Source: Lamprocystis purpurea DSM 4197
GTDB lineage: Bacteria; Pseudomonadota; Gammaproteobacteria; Chromatiales; Chromatiaceae
Assembly: GCF_000379525.1 (NCBI RefSeq)
Contig: NZ_KB902526.1
Location: 1-33,688, forward strand
Direction: 5' to 3'
DNA: 33,688 bases
The first letter of the stretch is position 1, and every line of letters starts with the position of its first letter. Positions 1-6,120 of this stretch are shown here, piece after piece. A program made the translations under genes and the position numbers. The notes beneath the pieces were generated by a model. It was given only the letters and a program-made list of their open reading frames with translations. It searched no databases and had not been told where the DNA came from.

Positions 1-2
1 GC

Positions 3-252
3 CTAGCAGCCTGTCGGACTTTAGGCGACTTCCGAATAAGACGCTATCAAGAATCAAGCTCCGTAGGAGCCCGCTTGCGGGCGACGTGACCTGCCGGAAT
101 CGCGTCATTGTGCCCCCACCCGTCGCCCGCAAGCGGGCTCCTACGGGTTGGATTTCTCGCGGAAATCACCTTACGTTAGATTGTGGAGCAACAAAAAGCC
201 TTTATGTTGACTCATGCCCTTATCCTAGGGGCTAAGTCCGACAGGCTGCTAG
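3..252. repeat. MITE-like palindromic element, complete copy
   Basis: A 250-bp non-coding element with perfect 19-bp terminal inverted repeats: ctagcagcctgtcggactt at 3-21 and its exact complement at 234-252. Inside lies a second, perfect 26-bp inverted repeat (61-86 and 121-146) built around gcccgcttgcgggc. Both ends are CTAG, which could be a target duplication, leaving 15-bp inverted ends. There is no transposase reading frame, so movement would need an enzyme supplied elsewhere. The first 114 bp recur at the right end of the window with one difference. Confidence 0.85.
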
Positions 253-372
253 ATCGTCGTTCCGGCCGTAGGGTGGACAAGCGCTAGCGCAGTCCACCGA
301 ATCCCGCGCCGTCGCTGGTGGACTGCGTTTCGCTTGTCCATCCTACGATGTCCCGTGGTCGGAACCGTGATC
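252..372. repeat. Nested palindromic intergenic repeat (GTAGGGTGGAC type)
   Basis: The inner arms at 268-298 and 317-346 (starting GTAGGGTGGACAAGCG) are near-perfect complements. They are enclosed by outer arms gatcgtcgttccggcc (252-267) and ggtcggaaccgtgatc (357-372), which pair at 12 of 16 positions. The same outer arms enclose different inner palindromes at about 2.7 kb and 11.9 kb. The element abuts the MITE-like element at 252. Confidence 0.7.
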
Positions 373-734
373 GAGGCCGACAAGCGATTCAATGTGCGTG
401 CGAGCAGCCCGATGTCCATCGGGTTTCGATTCGCCACATCGCCTGGGGGGTAAGGAAGGCCGCCAAGCATTTGAAAAGCTTCGGTTGCCATGTCCGGAAC
501 CAACGAATCGTTGCGACATTCGCAAAACTCGGACGGCGAAACGACGCGGTACGAGAAAATCCTCGTGGGACTCATCACTTCGATTACGACAACGACAACG
601 ACGGCGGCGACAAAGGCGTTACCTAATGGATTTGTTTCACTGATCGGTGAACGGTTCCTAAGCCCCGCCGTTTTGCCCACGTTTGCGGACACATCGCTTT
701 TCACTTGCCCGATCTGTATTCAGGAGTGCCCTCA
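373..734. other. Non-coding stretch before the TelA-like gene
   Basis: Several short open frames overlap on both strands but none has a ribosome-binding site, a recognisable product or consistent coding character. A short hexamer-like tract (gattac then gacaac repeats) is at 587-603. A CAGGAG ribosome-binding site at 721-726 marks the start of the next gene. Confidence 0.5.
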
Positions 735-1910
735 GTGACTGAACAAACCACCGAATTGGAACCCCGTCCAGATACCCTGGATCGGGCCCTGGCCCGGCGT
801 CCGGAGGCTGGTGCGCTGCAGACCACGACCCCGGCCGCCCGCACCGAACTGGCACCCCAGGTCGCCGCCCTGCTGCGCGAGATCGACCTGACCGACAGCC
901 AATCGGTTCTGTTCTTCGGCGCCAAGGCGCAGGAGCAATTGACCGAGGTGTCGGATCAGATGCTGGAGGGCGTGCGCGCCAAGGATGTCGGCCCCGCCGG
1001 TGCCTCGTTGAGCGAGATGGTCACCACCCTCAAGGGCTTCGACGTCGATGCTTTGAACCCCAACCGCAAGCCGGGGTTTTTTGCCAAGCTGATGGGCAAG
1101 ACGCGTCCGATCGCCCGGTTTCTCGAGGAATACGAGATGGTGCGCGACCAGATCGAGGCGATCAGCCGCGACCTGGAACGCCACAAGACCAAGCTCCTGA
1201 CCGACGTCACCGCGCTCGACCGGCTCTACCAGGCCAACCTCGACTACTTCCGCGCCCTGGAGCAATACATCGATGCCGGCGAGGCCAAGCTGCGCGAACT
1301 CGACGACACCGTCATCCCGGCCCAGGCCGCGCACGTTGCGGCGAGCGACGACATGGTCCAGGCGCAACAACTGCGGGATCTGCGTGCCGCGCGCGATGAC
1401 CTGGAGCGGCGCGTCCATGACCTGAAACTGACCCGCCAGGTCGCCATGCAGGGCCTGCCCAGCATCCGGCTCGTCCAGGAGAACGACAAGGGCCTGATCA
1501 ACAAGATCAGCTCCACCCTGGTCAACACCGTGCCCCTCTGGCGCCAGCAGTTGGCCCAGGCGGTCACCATCTTCCGCTCCAGCGAAGCGGCCGGCACCAT
1601 CCGTGCGGCCACCGATCTGACCAACGACCTGCTGCGCGCCAATGCGGAGAACCTGAAAACCGCCAATGCCCAGGCCCGGCGCGAGATCGAGCGCGGTGTC
1701 TTCGACATCGAAGTGGTGCGCCACGCCAACCAGACGCTGATCGCCACCATTGAGGAGAGCCTGCAGATCGCCGACGCCGGCAAGCGCGCCCGCGCCGAGG
1801 CCAGTCAGGAGTTGGAGCGGCTGGAGGCGGACCTGCGCCGGACGCTGAGTGCATCCAGCGCCAAGCCGACCGGGGAGGGGGCGGAAGACCGCGGTCGCAG
1901 CCGCGTCTAG
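735..1910 (+). CDS. TelA/KlaA-family toxic-anion resistance protein
   Basis: The 391-residue product is a soluble, largely helical protein that matches the TelA family (PF05816), associated with tellurite and other toxic-anion or envelope stress; the molecular function is not firmly known. Typical features are the DVDALNPN segment near residue 110, the short KPGFFAKLMGK segment, and long charged helices through the rest, ending in a disordered Lys/Glu/Arg tail. The start chosen is GTG 735, because CAGGAG at 721-726 lies eight bases upstream; a TTG at 705 would add ten residues but has no ribosome-binding site. It appears to be transcribed alone: repeats lie upstream and a non-coding stretch follows. 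The family is confident, the substrate is not. Confidence 0.85.
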   Translation: MTEQTTELEPRPDTLDRALARRPEAGALQTTTPAARTELAPQVAALLREIDLTDSQSVLFFGAKAQEQLTEVSDQMLEGVRAKDVGPAGASLSEMVTTLKGFDVDALNPNRKPGFFAKLMGKTRPIARFLEEYEMVRDQIEAISRDLERHKTKLLTDVTALDRLYQANLDYFRALEQYIDAGEAKLRELDDTVIPAQAAHVAASDDMVQAQQLRDLRAARDDLERRVHDLKLTRQVAMQGLPSIRLVQENDKGLINKISSTLVNTVPLWRQQLAQAVTIFRSSEAAGTIRAATDLTNDLLRANAENLKTANAQARREIERGVFDIEVVRHANQTLIATIEESLQIADAGKRARAEASQELERLEADLRRTLSASSAKPTGEGAEDRGRSRV

Positions 1911-2218
1911 GCGGTCGGGCGCAATAACGCAGCGTATTGCGCCTCAAGCTTCCGCTGAAACAGACCGGCTCGTTCCCCTCGCGGATTTTGTGGGAGCGGC
2001 CTCCGGCCGCGATGGGACCCACCGCGAACTCCGACGCCGCGAGACCGTTCGAGGCCCCGTCGCGGCCGCAAGCCGTTACCGCATTCGTCTCATCCTGTTC
2101 TTGTTACAGGAGTTGGGCGAGGCGCATGGGCTGGGCGGGAAGGCCGGCGGCAGAACGGTTGCCGCGGGTCAATCTTCTGTGCCGGGTACACACGAACGAA
2201 GAGGAGACTCGCAAGGCC
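1911..2218. repeat. Intergenic stretch with degenerate GTGGGAGCGG palindrome
   Basis: After the TelA-like stop codon, 1990-2017 carries gtgggagcgg followed by ccggccgcgatggg. A partial complement lies at 2055-2075 (cgcggccgc). This is a worn relative of the perfect palindrome at 5941-6034. No gene is supported here, although the frame of the following small protein stays open through it. Confidence 0.45.
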
Positions 2219-2473
2219 ATGCAGGAAAATCAGGCAGAGGCCATTGCCGAGGCCTTCCGGGCGGCGCAGATCGAGGCCGATCCGGTCACCAAGACCGACT
2301 TGAGCGCCAATGACACCGACCTGCGGCACGCCTTACAGGAGACCGAGCAGCGCTTCAAGGCGCAGATCGACTTATTGCGCAGCGACCTCACGGGCAAGTT
2401 CACCCTGCTGCAATGGATGCTCGGGTTGCTGCTGGCGGGGGTCGCCTCGCTCGTCATCAAGTCGTTCTTTTAG
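2219..2473 (+). CDS. Small coiled-coil protein with C-terminal membrane anchor
   Basis: An 84-residue protein. Residues 1-55 are charged and helical (Gln/Glu/Ala/Lys rich), consistent with a coiled coil, and about residues 63-80 form one hydrophobic segment (LQWMLGLLLAGVASLVIKSFF at the end). The layout resembles the short DUF1640-like proteins common in gammaproteobacteria: cytoplasmic coiled coil, then a single helix in the inner membrane, no known enzymatic role. ATG 2219 is chosen because GAGGAG (2201-2206) lies 12 bases upstream; the frame is open further upstream but runs through repeat-derived sequence. It could be the truncated end of a longer family member. Confidence 0.6.
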   Translation: MQENQAEAIAEAFRAAQIEADPVTKTDLSANDTDLRHALQETEQRFKAQIDLLRSDLTGKFTLLQWMLGLLLAGVASLVIKSFF

Positions 2474-2565
2474 CGCCGTTTGACCGCGACCGCCGCCGAA
2501 CGACAGTCCTCCCCGCATGGGTAAACCGTCGGCGACGCACATGAAGCTTGGGTCATGATCGCCGC

Positions 2566-2634
2566 TTTGGCCAAAGCGCTCACCCGGATTTATCCACAGA
2601 TGCCACAGATGAAGAAAATCTGTGGATGAGATTT
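2566..2634. repeat. CCACAGATG-type dispersed repeat, copy 1
   Basis: The sequence caaagcgctcacccggattt followed by tatccacagatgccacagat, a short spacer, then the complement atctgtggat (2618-2627). The same run of motifs (CAAAGCG, TCACCCGGATTT, TCCACAGATGCCACAGAT) occurs in opposite orientation at 11833-11934, with more CACAGATG units there. The stretch 2474-2819 holds no gene, only this repeat and the next one. Confidence 0.7.
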
Positions 2635-2642
2635 CCGGCCTT

Positions 2643-2789
2643 GATCATCGTTCCGGCCAGCGACGGCCTGTCCGCAACTGGAGGTCGAGGCTTTAGCCGG
2701 TGGCGATTCCTGAGATCTCAAATAAAATCAGTGGTGCCTGCGCGCCGGACCGGCTAAAGTCTCGACCTCCAGTCGCCGGAACGACGACC
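2643..2789. repeat. Nested palindromic intergenic repeat (ACTGGAGGTCGAGG type)
   Basis: Inner arms of 25 bp at 2677-2701 and 2749-2773 (starting actggaggtcgagg) are complementary at 24 positions. Outer arms gatcatcgttccggcc (2643-2658) and gccggaacgacgacc (2775-2789) pair at 13 of 15. Same bracket as at 252-372 and 11784-11945, different inner palindrome. Confidence 0.75.
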
Positions 2790-2819
2790 AAGACCAAAGC
2801 CAGCCCCGTTAGCGCAACT

Positions 2820-3059
2820 CTAGGCGACATCTTGCAGCAAGTTTGCGTAATCCTTGCCGGATGTTGGCGATGGCAAAGGTTTATGATCACGCTTGTACAA
2901 AATAATCGCCTCATCAACAACTTGGCAAAGCTCATCAAAAACGCGCTTCTCGTTTTCGCCGTGACAGCCCCCAAAAATCAATCCTGGGCAACTCCCAACA
3001 TAGCAATTGTCTTCTTCTGACCATTCCACGATTTTAGCGTAACGCGCACTATCTTTCAT
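2820..3059 (-). CDS. hicB: HicB-family antitoxin
   Basis: The 79-residue protein has the HicB partial-RNase-H fold signature: YAKIVEWSEEDNCYVGSCPGL near the N-terminus, then a Gly-rich turn (FGGCHGENEKRVF) and a helix ending in pairs of prolines. HicB neutralises HicA by direct binding and usually represses the operon. There is no separate C-terminal DNA-binding domain, as in the shorter HicB class. Its ATG overlaps the 3' end of hicA by four bases (3056-3059), the normal toxin-first order. It reads leftward into the palindromic repeat at 2.7 kb. Confidence 0.88.
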   Translation of the reverse strand: MKDSARYAKIVEWSEEDNCYVGSCPGLIFGGCHGENEKRVFDELCQVVDEAIILYKRDHKPLPSPTSGKDYANLLQDVA

Positions 3060-3253
3060 TTTTTTGACTCCGTTATTGCTTTTTCAACTGCTTTAACCAA
3101 ATACTGTTTCGCATCATCACCGGACTTCCCGGACACTGTAATTGGCTTTGTGACCTTTGGATGGACGAAGTTTCGGTGGCTCCCCTTTCCACCCCGATTC
3201 GCGAAGCCTGCCTGTTCCAATTGTTCAATCAAGTCTTTTACTTTCGGTGGCAC
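3056..3253 (-). CDS. hicA: HicA-family mRNA interferase toxin
   Basis: A 65-residue protein with the double-stranded-RNA-binding-like fold of HicA: LIEQLEQAGF, then the GGKGSHRNF motif with the probable catalytic His26, and ITVSGKSGDDAKQYLVKAVEKA at the C-terminus. HicA cleaves mRNA on induction and is held by HicB, encoded immediately downstream with a 4-base overlap. The start is GTG 3253, with GAGG seven bases upstream on the minus strand. The pair looks intact. It lies directly downstream of a truncated VapC, so two TA modules are abutted. Confidence 0.88.
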   Translation of the reverse strand: MPPKVKDLIEQLEQAGFANRGGKGSHRNFVHPKVTKPITVSGKSGDDAKQYLVKAVEKAITESKK

Positions 3254-3323
3254 ACGGCCCTCGCTTTTCTATGCGCCGAACGTGAAGCCTAGGTTCGGCT
3301 TCTCTGCTTCAGGGTTGCTTGAA

Positions 3324-3398
3324 TTACGTAAACTGTTCCAGGAACCCGAATTCCTTTAGCAGGATCGCCATTAGCGCCGAAGTATCGACCGCGATCAT
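3324..3398 (-). pseudogene. Truncated VapC-type PIN toxin (first 24 codons only)
   Basis: Directly downstream of the Phd-type antitoxin, an ATG at 3398 overlaps the antitoxin stop (ATGA, 3395-3398). The frame begins MIAVDTSALMAILLK, the hallmark N-terminus of a VapC PIN-domain nuclease with its first catalytic aspartate (Asp5). It continues only to residue 24 and ends at TAA 3326-3324. The remaining roughly 100 residues, including the other acidic residues of the active site, are absent. The rest was probably lost by deletion during or before arrival of hicAB. It cannot be an active toxin. Confidence 0.75.
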
Positions 3399-3646
3399 CC
3401 GGGCAGACCATCGTCGCCGTAGAGAAAATCCTGGCTACGCGCAGCGCTCGGCCCGGCGGAGGCGCAAGCAGATGCCCTGAGTGTTTCCAACAGCGTCCGC
3501 CGGGCCTTGCTGTCCGGCGTTGCCGTGATTGGAACCAGACGAACCCTGGCATGACCGTGGCGGGTCAAGATCACCTCATCACCCGCCTCGGCGCGGCGTA
3601 CCAGTTCGGTCAATTGCCCTTTGGCATCGGTGACTGAAATTTGCAT
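3395..3646 (-). CDS. Phd/YefM-family antitoxin (VapB-like)
   Basis: The 83-residue protein starts MQISVTDAKGQLTELVRRAEAG and continues with GDEVILTRHGHARVRLVPI, the classic Phd/YefM fold: a dimeric N-terminal DNA-binding part with a C-terminal toxin-binding tail. ATG 3646 is chosen because GGAGGAG sits a few bases upstream; longer in-frame starts reach into the neighbouring gene fragment. Its stop codon overlaps the start of a PIN toxin that is cut off after 24 codons, so this antitoxin has lost its partner. It may still repress its own promoter or cross-regulate related modules elsewhere. Confidence 0.82.
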   Translation of the reverse strand: MQISVTDAKGQLTELVRRAEAGDEVILTRHGHARVRLVPITATPDSKARRTLLETLRASACASAGPSAARSQDFLYGDDGLPG

Positions 3647-3686
3647 AGGCTCCTCCAGCAGTGAATCTGCCCTATAATCTGGCAGG

Positions 3687-3878
3687 TCAGAATAGTCCGG
3701 CAGATGGTCCATTATCGCAGAGGTTGCAGATTATTCGATAGCGCCGTCCTGTTGGAAGAAGTGTCTCCGCTCCGTCGCCCCAGAATGCGACCGCTAGACA
3801 AATGGGTCGATCGCTCGCAGATTCGTCGAGGATGGCGGCGATGGAGTTGCGAATGTCTTCTGCGGAGGCAACAAACAT
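3687..3878 (-). pseudogene. Broken gene start, possibly phospholipase-D-like hypothetical
   Basis: A 63-codon frame with a good ribosome-binding site (AGGAA eight bases before ATG 3878). Its first ~50 residues look like a real protein start: a helix (AEDIRNSIAAILDES), then a strand with ICLAVAFWGDGAETLL and YRIICNL. This resembles the N-terminus of phospholipase-D-like hypothetical proteins found beside restriction and TA genes. The resemblance is from memory and weak. After ICNL the sequence loses that character and stops just upstream of the antitoxin gene. I read it as a fragment whose remainder was deleted; a genuine short protein is possible. Confidence 0.4.
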
Positions 3879-4200
3879 GGATGGTTCCTGTGACTCCTAA
3901 CGAATAAACGTTTGCTGCACTCATCCGATCCTGGCACGGTGCCCACTGCGGGCACGGCCTTCTTTAGCAAGAGGGGATTGTATCCCAGAGCCCGGGTTAC
4001 CGGCCGGTGCCGAGCGGCACCTCATCACTTAGGCAACGGTCGGAGCGGCGCAAAGTGGGCATCCGAGGGGCTGGCAAAAGGACAATTATGGATTGATTGT
4101 AGAGCATATTCTGGCATGTGGGCGCGCAGGGTTTCGAGGTGCTGTCAACCGCTGTCGCTGGGGACGAACGTGGTCCGCACTGGGCCGCTGTCGGGTTGCT
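3879..4200. other. Intergenic stretch, nothing recognised
   Basis: No reading frame with coding character, no clear hairpin terminator and no copy of the intergenic repeats seen elsewhere in the window. Confidence 0.4.
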
Positions 4201-4566
4201 CTACGCCGCCCCGCGCAGGGCAAAATCCGCGCGGATCTCCGCAAACGGAACGCACAGCCGGCCGTCCGCGTCGGTCTCGATCAGCCCGGTCTCCAAGAGC
4301 GCCTGGCAGTCCGCGTCGACACGTTTCGCATCCCGACCCAAGGCGCGTGCCAGGGCACGTATCTCCAGGGGACCGATGGACTGAAGCCGCTCGATCAGTT
4401 CCCAGCGATTGGGTGTCAGCACCCTAAACAGTGCGCCCGGTGACTCGAAGACAAAGACCTCACCCTGATAGTCCCCGTGATGCCAAGCCGCCAGGAAGCG
4501 CCCGCGCAGATCGGCCAGGACCGCGTCGGTCTCCCGCTGCACGCGAATCACCGCGGTTCTGGTCAT
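4201..4566 (-). CDS. tumA: TumA-type winged-helix antitoxin
   Basis: A 121-residue protein with a winged helix-turn-helix in the second half: NRWELIERLQSIGPLEIRALARALGRDAKRVDADCQALLETGLIE is the usual HTH followed by recognition helix and wing. Such small MarR/ArsR-like regulators (HVO_A0114-like) are encoded directly after TumE-family proteins and act as antitoxin and autorepressor. Its ATG overlaps the stop of the preceding gene by four bases (4563-4566), indicating translational coupling. The TA role is inferred from the pair. In isolation the protein would only be called a transcriptional regulator. Confidence 0.75.
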   Translation of the reverse strand: MTRTAVIRVQRETDAVLADLRGRFLAAWHHGDYQGEVFVFESPGALFRVLTPNRWELIERLQSIGPLEIRALARALGRDAKRVDADCQALLETGLIETDADGRLCVPFAEIRADFALRGAA

Positions 4567-4844
4567 GGGCGTCGCCTCCGGACCTCTGCAAAAAAGTCGT
4601 CGATCAGCCGCTCGGGGGTAGTGAAGCGATACGGATGCTCGGTTCCGTCAAGGTGGAGATGGTCTCCCTTGCCGCGCTCGTTGTCGAATCCCACCACCCG
4701 CTTGCCAGGATAACCATAGAAAAGGCGGTACTTGTAGCTGTGGCCGCAACCGGGCACCGGTTCGGGCACGCGCCAGACAACGGCGTCGAGGATCGCCCCG
4801 TCGTCGTAGACCTCCCGGTATCGCAACAAGCGCTCGGCTGGCAT
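4563..4844 (-). CDS. tumE: TumE-family toxin (DUF6516)
   Basis: A 93-residue protein with the family pattern: a strand-rich core with DGAILDAVVWRVP, then HSYKYRLFYG, GKRVVGFDNERGKGDHLH (conserved Asn/Glu/Lys/Asp/His cluster), and YRFTTPERLIDDFFAEV at the end. TumE proteins are proposed toxins of type II modules paired with a winged-helix TumA. The antitoxin follows with a 4-base overlap. The ATG at 4844 is the only sensible start, although no strong ribosome-binding site precedes it. The biochemical target is not established to my knowledge. Confidence 0.78.
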   Translation of the reverse strand: MPAERLLRYREVYDDGAILDAVVWRVPEPVPGCGHSYKYRLFYGYPGKRVVGFDNERGKGDHLHLDGTEHPYRFTTPERLIDDFFAEVRRRRP

Positions 4845-4955
4845 GGGTGTGAGTATCGCAAGCAGGGCACAGGGTCAGCAAGGGGGCTGGCTCACGCGGA
4901 TTTACCGTCGGATCTGCTGCGCGGACCGAGCGCCGATGGGCCGATGGCCGAAACG

Positions 4956-4984
4956 GCAATACAGTCCGCCAGCCGTGCTATGCT
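4956..4984 (+). promoter_or_regulatory. Candidate promoter for the manganese riboswitch and exporter
   Basis: A good -10 hexamer TATGCT (4979-4984) lies about ten bases before the start of the riboswitch. The -35 region near 4956-4965 is poor. Placement rather than sequence strength makes it the best candidate. Confidence 0.35.
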
Positions 4985-4994
4985 CTGCGCCGTC

Positions 4995-5155
4995 TTTGGG
5001 GAGTAGCCGCCTTCCGCGCCCGCGAGAAGGGTTTGCATCAACAGACTTGGTCTGACCGCGGGGTCGGACCATGGTGCAGACAGCCGCATGTGCCTGGCGA
5101 GACCTTTGACCGCGGTGCGCCTACTGGGCTGGCGACGTTCCGTGGTCATTGGCTT
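4995..5155 (+). ncRNA. yybP-ykoY manganese riboswitch
   Basis: The leader of the GDT1-type gene starts TTTGGGGAGTAGCCGCC (4995-5011) and later has TGCCTGGCGAGACCTTTGAC (5091-5110). These are the two conserved blocks of proteobacterial yybP-ykoY aptamers. A stem is formed by tgaccgcgg (5107-5115) and ccgtggtca (5140-5148), eight of nine pairs. This RNA class senses Mn2+ and turns on Mn exporters and GDT1-type genes, which matches the gene 30 bases downstream. The aptamer ends close to the ribosome-binding site (GGAG 5171-5174), so control of translation initiation is plausible. Exact boundaries are estimates. Confidence 0.8.
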
Positions 5156-5181
5156 TTTTCGCCGGCCCCCGGAGTCTTTGT

Positions 5182-5748
5182 TTGGAAGCCTTCCTCGTCT
5201 CGACCGGTATTGTCGCCCTCGCTGAGATCGGCGATAAGACCCAACTGCTCGCACTCTGTCTCGCCGCGCGCTTTCGCAAGCCCTGGCCTATCGTTTGGGG
5301 GATTCTCATCGCCACCCTCGCCAACCATGGGTTGGCCGCGGCGGTCGGTCAATGGGTTACGGTCTACGTCGGGCCGGATGTCATGCGCTGGATTCTCGGT
5401 CTCTCCTTTATCGCGATGGCCTTGTGGATGCTGGTGCCGGATGAACTGGACGCGGATGCGGCGCCGGTCGGGCGCACGCTGGGTGTGTTCGGCGCGACGC
5501 TGGTCGCTTTCTTCCTGGCCGAGATGGGCGACAAGACTCAGGTGGCCACGGTCGCGCTGGCCGCGCAGTTCGGCAGCTATTTCTGGGTGGTCGCCGGCAC
5601 TACGCTGGGTATGTTGTTGGCCAATGTGCCGGTGGTGTTTTTCGGCGACCGGATCACCGCCTGGATACCGACACGCGTCGTCCATGGCACCGCCGCGGCG
5701 ACTTTCATCGTGTTGGGGGTGCTGGCGCTGATCGGGTTTGGTCAATGA
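5182..5748 (+). CDS. GDT1/TMEM165-family cation (Mn2+) exporter
   Basis: A 188-residue inner-membrane protein of the UPF0016/GDT1 family, which exchanges Mn2+ or Ca2+ for protons. Two homologous halves of three helices each carry the diagnostic motif: EIGDKT (residues 15-20) and EMGDKT (about 114-119). Both acidic motifs are intact. The start is TTG 5182, giving MEAFLVSTGIVALAEIGDKT, the normal N-terminus of the family, with GGAG seven bases upstream; an upstream TTG at 5149 lies within the riboswitch. With the Mn riboswitch in the leader, manganese efflux is the best functional assignment. The gene is monocistronic as far as can be seen. Confidence 0.9.
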   Translation: MEAFLVSTGIVALAEIGDKTQLLALCLAARFRKPWPIVWGILIATLANHGLAAAVGQWVTVYVGPDVMRWILGLSFIAMALWMLVPDELDADAAPVGRTLGVFGATLVAFFLAEMGDKTQVATVALAAQFGSYFWVVAGTTLGMLLANVPVVFFGDRITAWIPTRVVHGTAAATFIVLGVLALIGFGQ

Positions 5749-6120
5749 GCTAGGATCACGAGGGGTCATGATTGCCGTCCCTGCCACAAGAACGTCGTCG
5801 CCTCGATCATCGTGCCGACCGGTGTCCAGGCGTCGCGCACTGGTCGAGGCATTGACCGGACCAAAGCCGCGTAGATGCGATGTCGACCGGCAAACGGCCA
5901 TGGAAGGAACATCCGTCACCACGGACGATGAATGGCCTCCGTGGGAGCGGCGTCCCGCCGCGATGCGGTGCCGCGGTGATATCGAACGCTGCGGTGACAC
6001 GCCCGACCCCATCGCGGCGGGACGCCGCTCCCACAGGGTCGCTGCGCGACTTTCACGGTACCTCCAGTGATCTTGCGAGCGGCACGACGATCAAGGTCCG
6101 CGCCGTCAGGCGCGACCGGG
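5749..6120. repeat. Intergenic stretch with perfect GTGGGAGCGGCGTCCC palindrome
   Basis: Perfect 24-bp arms at 5941-5964 and 6011-6034 (gtgggagcggcgtcccgccg and complement) surround a 46-bp centre. The element lies between the convergent ends of the GDT1-type gene and the Cys-rich protein gene and could fold in RNA from either side. Degenerate GATC-containing outer motifs occur near 5756 and 6086. No gene is supported. Confidence 0.8.

Noticed and set aside
318-738. Short open frames upstream of the TelA-like gene
   Set aside because: They overlap on both strands, start inside a palindromic repeat and include a low-complexity gacaac tract; no ribosome-binding site or family resemblance.
2590-2598. 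TTATCCACA, a perfect DnaA-box sequence, suggesting an origin or DnaA titration site
   Set aside because: It is part of the dispersed CCACAGATG repeat; there is no cluster of boxes, no AT-rich unwinding region and no replication gene nearby.
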